Shown one piece after another: positions 54,997 to 64,000 of a stretch of 64,000 nucleotides of DNA. Below the pieces are notes generated by a model, which saw only the letters and a program-made list of their open reading frames with translations, did not search any database and was not told the DNA's origin. The stretch's first letter is position 1. Each line of letters opens with the position of its first letter. The stretch comes from Polyporus tsugae (taxonomy: Eukaryota; Basidiomycota; Agaricomycetes; Polyporales; Polyporaceae): NCBI GenBank assembly GCA_024305745.1, contig JAHRBS010000003.1, forward strand, positions 1,426,001-1,490,000, given 5' to 3'. The position numbers and the translations under genes are program-made.

Positions 54997-57900
54997 TCAC
55001 GACGATCCGCTCGTCAGCCCGGGCGGAAACCCAGAGAAGACCGTCTCCTCTTGCACCACGCGGCCCGCGACACTGTATGCTATCCGCAGTTTTAGCCGGA
55101 CGGCGGCCTGCATAGAGGGGGCGTATCAACAGTGTGATTTGGATGAGATGGGAGGACGGTCCTTACACCGACTGGACTCAAGACACGGAGCTCCTGCGTC
55201 TCTACGCTGCCTGGTTGGATGTTTGGTGAAGAGATGGGTGCCATTTGCAGTTGCTGAGACTGAGTAATCCCCAGCGGAGCGCGTGAGCGATCTATCATAG
55301 GGCTCCTGTAGAAACGAGCACATACCTTAGGAACAGCTGCCTGGAAATTGAGCTCCGACACAGCGTTCGCCCCCGTCGTCTGGAAGCTGGCGATGATCCT
55401 GACGAGACCCGGCCGCGTCGCGGACGTCTGAGGCGTCAGCGTTATCCGCAGCTCGTTCTTGTCGTACGCGGTGTAGCCAACGGGAGCCGCTGCTGGAGGA
55501 GGTGACGTCGCTTGGGGCACGGCAGCCGTGGCACCAAAAATCGACTGCATTGACGGAACAGGTGCCGCCGGTTGGGACGGCGACGAGGCTGGAGATGGCG
55601 CAGCGGGAGAGTCAAAGAGACCGAGGATATCTTGGGCGACGTTTCGCTGCGGAGCGACAGGCGCAGGGGAACCGCTGGATGTTGGTGGGGGTGCAGCAGA
55701 GCTGCCGAAGATCTCGGCAAGCAGGTCTTGGGTCGCAGGTACGGCGGGGGCACCATTTGGGGTCGGTGTGCTGGAAATCTCGTCGCCCAAGAGGTCCGCG
55801 TCCTTTCCCGGAGCGACGGAGCCAACAGGTTTGTTTTCGCTGACTATACGAGGTGTAAGATTGGCAGAGGACGCGAGAGACAGAGTAACAATACGTACCA
55901 ATACCAAGAACAGTAGCCTTAAGCTCGGGAGCGGGCATACGCTCCAGAACGCCGGATCGGACTTCCCCAAGGTTATAGAGACTGGCAAACTCAACTGCAC
56001 GTTGCTGAATCTCCAGCTCTGGACTAGTCGCATAACCAAGAAGTAGGTTCTGTATCCGCTCTTGCTGTGCTGAGGTTGTGGTAGGCCGTGACGAGATCTT
56101 AGTGATAGCGGTGAGGACGAATTGACGAGTGAGGTAGTTAGCGTAGGGAGAATCCAAGATGGATAGCAGCAGGTCAATCAAAGACTTGTCCGAAATCTGA
56201 ATAGAGATCCAGGTGAGCTTTGCGGGTAATTTCATGTATGAGACGTATTACCGCTTTCGGGGATTCCTCATCAACGAGACCTCCTTCAAGAAGGATCTCG
56301 CTGTACTCCCCGATCACCCAGGTCGCAGCGAGAGTCAATGACTCTTGCGAGATGTCCGATCGGAGGGACGTGTACAGCTTCGACGCAGTGTATCCCTGCA
56401 ATTCCGGCGTGTGCGCTACGAGTCGGATGAAAGCGGACAAGATCTCTTCCCTGACGAAGTTACCGGCCTTGAATGCAGGAACGTCAGCATCGACATCGCC
56501 GCTCAGCAACTGCCGACAGCGCTCTGAAACGTACCAGCTTCAACACGCGTAGCACCGTGTCAATATGCCAGCGCTTGTTGGGCGCGAAGCGTTCAGCGGC
56601 GAGACAGATTTGAGTGGTCATCCCAAGCTTGAACTCATCGTCGGCAACTTCGAGGAACGCGAGCAGCTCGCGGGTGAGTATGCGCACGTTCTGCTCATTG
56701 ATGAGCGCGTAGGACAGCTCGAGTGCACGCCGTCGGATAGAGATATCACCATCGCGCAGACAATCGAGGATGATGTTTCGGTGGCGTTGCACGGCGTTCG
56801 TGTCGATTGCTACGACCTTGTTCAAGGTGTTGAGCGCGACGTATCTAGCGCCCGTGAATGAGGTCAGTGGGATTAGGCGGTTGAGGGCGCTCACAAAACG
56901 ACATACCGGATGTTGTTGTCGCGGTTGCTCAAGAACTTGCCCAGGATATTGATAGCCATGACGCGGAGACCGCTATCCGCCTCAATCTCGAGCACTGTCA
57001 TGACAGTTTCGTACAGGATGGAATTTCCGACGTTCTTGGTCGAGTCGGTGTTCGTCGCGACTTGGGCGAGGATATCGTTCATGGTCTCACTGGCTTTAGG
57101 ATCACCCTTGCCCAGAAGACGCATGAGACGCAGGATCCTGACTTGCAGGAAAGGATCGGTAATGCCGGAGACGTCGTGCTCCGGGCTGTAGCCAGTTGTG
57201 ACCAAAGCCTTGAGATGTCGGACGAGCAAAGGGACGGCCTGAACAAAGTCGCCGGCATGTAAAGATGACTGTTGCAAACCGAGAGCAGGACTCAAACGTA
57301 CATTGCGGAATTCTTCTAAACAACCAGCATCAATTTGGCACATTTCCGTGACAAGTGTGATCGCGGTCAACAGCACTCCGTGGTTGCGATCGGCAAGAAG
57401 ATTCTTGGCTTTTGCGGTGAAGTGGTCGGCAAGTTCGGGGACTTTGCGCACCACCCGCAGTGCACAGAGTGCCGCCTGAAGTAGAGGTTGGGAAGGAAGA
57501 CAAGACCTTCGATATGAAGACGCACCTTCTTACGGATGTAAGTATTACTCGATCCCAGCAGCTTCTCTATCTCATTAGCCAAGTCTCGTGACATCTCCTC
57601 CGACGCGATATCTGCAAATGTGCACAGTGCGAGGCCGACAGCGTACATGTTCGCGTGGTTCATGTCACTGGGGGACAATAAGTAGTGCATGAAGGGCGAA
57701 AACGGGAGAGACTCACTTCTTCAAAGAGTTCGTCACTAGTGTAAGCACCTCCTGGTTCTCGTCCAACAGCAGCATGATTCCCAAGTACCCCAGTCGTTTG
57801 TCGGAGAAGCGGGGGCTGGCTACGAGCTTAAGGCATTCCATCTGGCCAAAATGGGCCTCGGAACCCAGCATGTGGATGTAGAGGAGTTTGGCGACATTGT

Positions 57901-58143
57901 TGTGTCTTGCGTAGGAGTCCTCCTCGCGGAATGAAGCACGGATGGCAGCAGACTCCTGCTTGATCAAGGCGCGCTCGTCTGCGACGGTCTGCTCGGATTA
58001 GCCTTGACCTCGGAGGGTGGACGAATAACTTGGGGCGCACTGACCTTACACGCGCGGATGCCCTTGATCAAAGCTGTCGGATGGATAAGTGACATTCAAA
58101 CACAAACGACTAGGACTGCACCTTTGAGATTATGGTACGGCAT
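54997..58143 (-). CDS. APL4: AP-1 complex subunit gamma (gamma-adaptin)
   Basis: Large subunit of the AP-1 clathrin adaptor at the trans-Golgi and endosomes. The first exon at 58143 encodes MPYHNLK and joins [10 protein letters not shown] after an intron. The adaptin trunk follows: [80 protein letters not shown], then [35 protein letters not shown] and [17 protein letters not shown]. The hinge is Pro/Ser/Ala-rich with acidic-leucine clusters ([19 protein letters not shown]) that may bind clathrin. The C-terminal GAE ear starts [14 protein letters not shown] and ends after an intron with [20 protein letters not shown] and PPGLTSGSS. More than ten introns; ends firm, some internal junctions approximate. 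Divergent from the forkhead gene. Confidence 0.94.
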
Positions 58144-58444
58144 CCCTGCGAGGAGACTGTCGGGGACAAGAGACGGTTATGGATGAGGCGGACCGCATCG
58201 TCGCGGCGTCGACGTGCACAGCACGTAAACAATTATTTATGTCCCGTAACCCCCGGATACGGCGCGATAGACTTGTAGCCTATTTACGCAGTTGCTGAGA
58301 GTAAGTCTATCTGCTTACATGAAGGGTGTGCAGTACGTTAGAGTTCGTTAGACTCGGATAAGTTAGAGTGTTAATAGAGTGGTTGTTACCGGAGTCGCGA
58401 CTTGTGCTCCTCCCCTCACTCCGTCCTCTCTTCCCTCGTCCGCC
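58144..58444. promoter_or_regulatory. Shared promoter of APL4 and the forkhead gene, with forkhead site
   Basis: 301 bp between divergent start codons. GTAAACAA at 58225-58232 matches the forkhead consensus RYAAAYA and is followed by AATTATTTAT. It lies about 80 bp from the APL4 ATG and about 210 bp from the forkhead gene's own ATG. Several GTTAGA/GTTAGAG repeats occur at 58335-58375. The motif is seen; regulation is inferred. Confidence 0.5.
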
Positions 58445-61144
58445 ATGGCGTCTCGCAGACAGCGGCTGCCGGCCCCAGTCTCTTCACTCCATGCTGTGTC
58501 TGTCTCCGAAGCTCTCAGTCGACTCGGCATGACTAGAGAGCAGTTCGTGGCCAAACAGGCGGAACTCTGTGCAGGCCTCCTTCAGAGCCAACCTTTCGTG
58601 CCCAAGTCTTCTAACGCACCTCAGTTACCTCTGAATGAGAAGTCCAAGGTCGGAAAGCCGAGTGGACGCCGCTCTCGGTCTAGTTCTTTCTCCAGCTCGT
58701 CATCCCGGGCTCCATCTCCCTCCCTACCCCATACACCAGCGAGGCATGACCGAGTTGACGGACCCTCGCGCCCCCGGGATCAAATGGAGATAATATTGGA
58801 GGAGAAGAGTCGTAGAAAGGCGACTCAGCGAAGAGGTTTGTCTGCCATTTACCACAACTACGCGAGGATGGGTCTGAACCGTGTCTACCTCATTAAACTC
58901 TACATCGCGTTCGCGCGACGACGGACGCGTTGCTTCTACCTCCAACCATGCCGCTGACCGCGTCCCCACCTCTAATGTGAGTGAGACGCGTCTCTTGGCT
59001 TCGCCACGACTTATGTGGTCGTTTCCCGCAGTGGCCACCAGAAACTCCCCATCACTATAAATATTACAGTGAACGTGTGGTTGGTGAGGCATCCGCCTCA
59101 AAACGCGCCAACGTGCGTCCTGCTATAGTCTATATCATCTTCCAAATTTCTCACCCCGAACAGTCATCGCAGGAAGGCTTCGGTTTCCCTGACACCCCCT
59201 CTGCAAATCGTGGCAATTTCAAGGCTCCTCTACCGCGCTACCCCATGCCTAAAACCCCTTCGCGACAGAATGTGGGATCATCTCTTCCTATCACACCACG
59301 ATCAAGCCCGCCGCCTATTGTGAATCTAGTGTCGTCTCCAGGGCCAATGAGAGCCGATCCTCCTGAAGAGGACCACCTCCCTTTCGTTCTCCCCCCAGGT
59401 CCGTACTCGACGGTAAAGCCCGAATTATCATACGCCGCAATCATTGGAAGGGCGATACTTGCGTCGCCAAACCATGCCTTGGCCCTACAAGACATATACG
59501 AATACATCACAACCGTATTCCCATTCTACAAGCGAGGAGAGCCTACGTGGATGAACTCTGTGCGACATGCCTTGTCTACAATGGCTGTCTTCCGAAAGGT
59601 CCAACGAGGAAGGTCGGAAGGCAAGAGCTTGTGGGCAGTCTTGGACGTTGATTTACCATGTTTCGATGGCGGTGGTTTCAAGAAGTCTCTTTGCGCCGAC
59701 ATGAACAATGGCGTCTCCAGTCACAAGAGTTCCAGGAAGCGAGCGGCAGACGACGGAGGCGGTTCGCGATCGAAGCGACGCAAGGTCAACGATGAGCCTG
59801 TACCGGCACCAATGAAACCTCCCTACTTCCCTCCTGTGGTCCAAAATACCAACCAGCAATCGTACTATCAGGCCGCCTGCCTGCAACAGGCACAAGCACC
59901 CGCAGAAAATCTCTTCCCGCCACTTCCAGCTTCATCTAACTTCCACCGCGTGGTAGCTCGAGCTGCGACCATCCCGGTGGTGGAGGCACCCCTCATGGTC
60001 CCGTCGGCTGGTGCATCAACAGGCGCGAGCGAAGAGACTGAGGATGAGGATGACCTCGTCCCTTCGTCGTCCCCTATCGAACGCCCTCCATCCTCGTCAT
60101 CATTGCCTGACTTGGCTTCCAGTCTTAGCACATCGTCAAGCCCGACCCCGTCCCACCTCAGCTATCCCGGCAGTTCCCGGGATCCGTCACCCGCAGTTGC
60201 CTCTGTCCCGCCACCTACGACGGAACTTCCGAACGACATTGAAGGGGATCCTATGGCTGCCTGGTTGCGGTCTGATTCCCCTCCACTCCCGATTCCAGCT
60301 TTGTCGGCGAAAGCCAAAGGCAAGACAAAGATGACTCCTCCTCCTCGATTGTCAGGGAAGAAACCACTACGGGTATGTCCTTATCGCCGGATGCTCCTCG
60401 TTGTAGGATCCTGTTGACGGTGAACTTAAGATGATGGGCCCGATGCATCCACCTAGTTCGCCAACTCCCGAGCGGCGGGGACTTACGGGGCCTCGACGGG
60501 TGTTCAGCTCGTCGAAACCCAAGAGCCCGGCAGCGATCCCCTCATCATTCCCTCACAAGCCAACATCACCATCGTCTGTCATGACGAGGCTCCACGCATC
60601 GCTCATTGCCTCTGCTATCGCTGCTGAGAGTAGCCAGAGTTCGGAAGAGATAGAACACTTTTCGACACCGGACCGTGCGGTAACGCCGCCGCCTCCATCG
60701 ACGCCCCTTCGCGTCGAAGATCTAGAGGCCGAGCTCATTGACTTCTCGCCATTCAAGTCGCTGTCGGCTGACGTTGCCCACTTGTTTGGGGCATCGACAT
60801 CCTCCGGTTTACTGCCTCCAAGCCCGTCGTTGTCTGTGTTCACCGCTCGAGCCCCTCTTCTACAAGGGAGCATGGAGGATTTGGCCGGGGACTGGATGTC
60901 GGCTGTCTCACGGTCACCAGTCGCGCCTATTCCAAGGACGCCGAAGAAGTCGCCGTTCCTTGGTTCATCGTCTACGCAGTCGTTACGGATGATTTCGCCA
61001 TTTGGGACGCCGTCACGCTCGACCCGGGATTTGCTGTTTGATCCCGAGGACGACTGGACGCGCCACTTCCACAGCCCGAACGATCTCTTTGCGGCCTACA
61101 CGACACTTGGTGCCTCACCTTCCCCAAGCCACAGCAATCGCTGA
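58445..61144 (+). CDS. Forkhead-domain transcription factor
   Basis: Nuclear winged-helix DNA-binding protein. The start at 58445 gives MASRRQRLPAPVSSLHAVSV followed by a Ser-rich region. The forkhead domain, in the exon open from about 59029 to 60374, reads KPELSYAAIIGRAILASP, LALQDIYEYITTVFPFYKRG, then helix 3 PTWMNSVRHALSTMAVF (canonical WxNSVRHxLS, with the usual Asn and His), then KSLWAVLDVDLPCF. A bipartite basic signal follows (SSRKRAADD, RSKRRKV). The rest is Ser/Pro-rich, with TPKKSPFLG and FSPFK sites resembling CDK targets. After an intron at 60375-60414 the last exon continues DGELKMMGP and ends SPSPSHSNR. Splicing between about 58835 and 59029 is uncertain; a small exon ending at about 58975 before GTGAGT is plausible. 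It resembles fungal Fkh-type regulators but lacks a visible FHA domain. Confidence 0.88.
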
Positions 61145-62014
61145 TAATTCCGTTGTGTCATACCGCCTCCGACCGCAACGATATCCATGGGTTCTCTATG
61201 ACATTCGCCCCCTCTGCCGCGACTGCCCGCTGCCTTGAGGTCAGCTACGACTTACATTATCCATCTATCATTATTGGTTACGCCTGTTCCGATCAACTGT
61301 CTGAACGTTCGAACTTCATCGTTCGTCCTCGTGTAGATGGGACTCGTACCATATCCACCATACCTCCCGCTAGTTCTGTAGGCTCCCGTACATATCGTTC
61401 CTTGAAACTCTATCTCGGTCTTCATACATATTCCTCATCCTCTAAACCTCCCACATCTCGCTGCACATATCGTGTCTGTTCTGCATATCCAGTCTCCCCG
61501 CATCTTGTCTTCTATCCCCAGTTCCGCAAGTATTTTTCCGGTCATCATCTCGTACCCCACCTTCTTGCGATACCTTGGACTGTTATTGTGACTGCCTGTC
61601 GAGACTTTTGTTGGTCGTTTCGCTTTGTCGTCGCGCATGCTCTTGGTTTTGCGTTCGAAGAGTTGATCATTCAAGCCGCATCGTGTACTATAAATATCAG
61701 CCATCAGTCGCATCCCCTTCACCTTCAAGCTTCATCCCTCCTCTACATTTCCTAGCCATATGTTACATATGCAATCGCGCATCATCCTGAACATGTAGTG
61801 CCCTATCACTAGCCCATGTGGCTTCGAAGTACAATCGTCACCCCTCAGGCGTCAGGCCTCACTGGCATGATCCCCCTTCGGACGCTATTCCGACATAGGT
61901 CAGATTCCTACTCCAGATATCCAAAAACCGCAAATATGTGGACATCTGTACAGTGCCTACAAGTAGTTGTGAAAACGTTCCACAGTCCAACGAAGGCGAT
62001 CCTGCCCGCTGAGT
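61145..62014. other. Convergent intergenic region, pyrimidine-rich
   Basis: 870 bp between the forkhead stop and the LIG4 stop. C/T-rich sequence leaves a 200-codon rightward frame (61153-61755) with no domain signal, overlapping what should be the 3' UTR. I see no supported gene. Confidence 0.5.
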
Positions 62015-64000
62015 TCAAGGCATGAACTCTGCGAACATCATTAGACGAGATCCTAAACCACCAGCCTGGAGGACACTCACCGTCCTCGTCCAATAGGGTT
62101 CCCTCTTCAATGCAAACCTCGACGAACTCTGCGATCACGAGATGCCTCCGCTTCGGCCTGGATCGACGGGTCAGTAACGGCTATCCAATCTCAAGGCCTG
62201 AGGAGAGCCTACTTTGAGGTACGCTTGATGAGCTCTTGCCTGCGGCTAACATCACGCTTGTCCAGCACGACATGGGTCAACTTTGGTTCGTCAAGACCCG
62301 TGATGCGACCCCCGTTGTCCTTGATGAGTTGGGCTATCTCGTTGAAGCTATGAGATACGGAAGAAGATCAGGGCGCATTGCGATATGACAGGAGGAGGAG
62401 GAAACGCGCACCGCTTTTCAACATCCGCCTCGTTCTTTGCCTTGACGGGCAAGCCGAGTCCGCGGGCGTTGCTTGGCGAATCGAGGTAGAAACACCTGTG
62501 GGCGAGAGTCAGACGTCAAGCGGCCGAAAGTTGAAACCCCGTTGGCCAATGACTTACAGATGCTTGAAGATGAACTCTTGGTCGTAATGCATCGCATCCT
62601 CGCCTTCACCCATGCGAACATCTTCCTCCTCCTGGCCCCGAAAACAGCATTAGGCCTGTCCCTTGAACGGCAGAGACATGATGTAGTCGGACTGACCTTC
62701 CCGGTGACCCTCTGGCTCTGAGTGGTGTCCTCCTTCTCAACCTGCTCCCAGTCATCATCCTCCTCGAAGCCGACCTCTGGCTCAGGCTTCATATCCTCGT
62801 TCTCCGAGTCATACTCCTCTTCGGGCTCGGGCTCCGTCTCACTACCACTGTCTGAGGCCTGCGTCGCCGCAGCCTTCGCCTTAGCCCCAACATCGAACCA
62901 CTCTGCTATGGATGGGTCGATTTGCCTTTCCACTTGCTCCTCGTGGGTAGGCTCTGGCGGACCCTGGGGCGAGGGTGGGGGCGCTTCCTCCTCTACGTCG
63001 CTGTCCTCCGGGTTATAGTCTTCGGTTGCCACGCGAGCCGTTGTCGCGTGAAAGAAGTACCTGGATGCTCCCTTCAGCATCGAACGTAGGCCCAAGAGGA
63101 GAAACGCACTTTTTGGTGAGAGGTACAAGGTCCTCCTTTGAGACAGAGTCGAGGATCCACTGGGGACGAATGATGTCGCAGACGTTCTTGTTCATGATGA
63201 GCTTGAGATCATACGCTTCCAATACCCACGTCAGTTTCCCTTCATCTGAATAGTGGGCATGTCAAATTTACTCACGAGTGGTCTGTCCGCCGTATACAAC
63301 CAGAAGGTTCGGGTCGTCGCGACAAACTTGGACGCACTTGCCACCGTGTGCGTGGATCCTGAAGTTGGACGTCAATGCGTGAACGAGGATTCAGACACGT
63401 CGACATACATTTGCATGAGGGCGTTCTTGTCTGCAGCGCCATTTCTCGACTTCGGATCGGAAGAGACCACTAGGCTGTGGATGAATACTATGGGTAACAT
63501 GATCATAGGACCTATACACTCACTGAACTTGTATCCTTCAAACAATCTTGACACCACTGGAGTATCCTTGAGGTTGATGCCTTGGTACTCCGCCATGATC
63601 ATGGGCTAATGCTCGTACTATAAGCGTCAAATGCTAGCTCGACCAGCCAGACTCACCTTCTTGGCAGTTTTCTTTGTCTTCTTCTTGGGTTTTCTGTAGC
63701 AGGAAGGAGTTAGATTGGTATCAGCACGGAACCGAAAAAGAGACCCACTCGTCATCGTCCTCCATCTTCCTTTTCTTGTCCGACCGGATATTCTCGAGGA
63801 CAGCTACATGTATTAGGTTTAATAGTAGCCCTATCGGACAACACGGTAATACGCGTACCAGTGGCGGTCATGCAATCCGCGATGGTCAGATCCTCCCGGA
63901 TGTTGAGCGCACGAGGGAAACGCATCGTGAACCCCAGGGAATACAAGTCCGAGCTGACGATTTCCGCCGCCTTGATCTTGATGATGAAGGAACTAAGAGG
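62015..64000 (-). CDS. LIG4: DNA ligase IV, C-terminal part (5' end beyond window)
   Basis: ATP-dependent ligase that seals breaks in non-homologous end joining. Only the 3' part is here. From the right edge: IIKIKAAEIVSSDLYSLG and TMRFPRALNIREDLTIADCM, which is nucleotidyltransferase motif VI and its downstream segment, then KPKKKTKKTAKK (nuclear signal-like). The first BRCT domain has GINLKDTPVVSRLFEGYKF, SSDPKSRNGAADKNALMQM, IHAHGGKCVQ and IIRPQWILDSVSKEDLVPLT. An acidic linker (SDVEEEAPPPSPQGPPEP, EPEPEEEYDSENED) corresponds to the XRCC4/Lif1-binding region. The second BRCT has the QEFIFKHLCFYLDSPSNA-type start, KDNGGRITGLDEPKLTHVV and LVIAEFVEVCIEEGTLLDED, with the last codons EFMP reached through a final intron. 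Multiple short introns; frame clean. Confidence 0.92.

Noticed and set aside
61153..61755. 200-codon frame after the forkhead stop
   Set aside because: Low-complexity Ser/His/Leu-rich translation of a C/T-rich 3' region, no splice structure and no family signal.

Overview
The window is nuclear DNA of a filamentous basidiomycete, most likely an Agaricomycete (mushroom or wood-decay fungus). It is GC-rich. Its genes are cut by many 45-75 nt introns with GTRNGT donors and YAG acceptors, they lie close together on both strands, and the encoded proteins read as basidiomycete orthologues. I see no plasmid, viral, rRNA, tRNA or CRISPR features. Gene coordinates run from start codon to stop codon and include introns.

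Layout. 1-2122 (+) is the 3' part of the purine-synthesis gene ADE16/17 (ATIC). 2989-9547 (-) holds two tandem, clearly paralogous FAD-dependent aromatic-ring monooxygenase genes; the second carries a 1.27 kb intron where its sister has 60 nt. 10161-11907 (+) is an unrecognised one-TM protein. 12868-16992 (+) is a GRAM-TBC-EF-hand Rab GAP. 17241-18637 (-) is WDR5/Swd3, divergent from PRP43 (18923-21624, +) across a short promoter with three GATAA motifs. 22757-24357 (-) is a cytochrome P450 and 25842-27823 (+) an aryl-alcohol dehydrogenase-type aldo/keto reductase; the 1.5 kb between them contains a perfect 33 nt palindrome. 28748-29891 (-) is an HDDC2-like 5'-nucleotidase, divergent from the ER ubiquitin ligase DOA10/SSM4 (30227-35570, +).

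Right half. 36795-38442 (-) is a cystathionine beta-synthase that ends without the regulatory CBS domains. A lineage-specific double-BTB family has three members: 38985-40562 (+, intact), 41290-42558 (+, frame-broken and shortened) and 52773-54455 (-, intact). 43332-45672 (-) is a secreted GMC oxidoreductase with a GPI-anchor-like tail. 47231-47894 (-) is a DOPA 4,5-dioxygenase family protein and 48349-48699 (-) the tiny MOZART1 gene, divergent from SF3B1/HSH155 (48970-52572, +). 54997-58143 (-) is AP-1 gamma-adaptin, divergent from a forkhead transcription factor (58445-61144, +) across 301 bp containing a GTAAACAA site. 62015-64000 (-) is the 3' part of DNA ligase IV.

How the genes relate. 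Most loci are independent housekeeping genes: purine and sulfur amino-acid synthesis, splicing (PRP43, SF3B1), chromatin (WDR5), membrane traffic (AP-1, TBC), ERAD, microtubule nucleation and NHEJ repair. Scattered among them are six redox enzymes (two FAD monooxygenases, P450, AAD, GMC oxidoreductase, extradiol-type dioxygenase) that fit aromatic-compound metabolism in a plant-biomass decayer, but they are interrupted by housekeeping genes and I do not claim a coherent cluster. I found no convincing new multi-gene system. The most unusual items are the expanded intron, the BTB family with a broken member, the palindrome, the domain-poor CBS and motif-rich bidirectional promoters.
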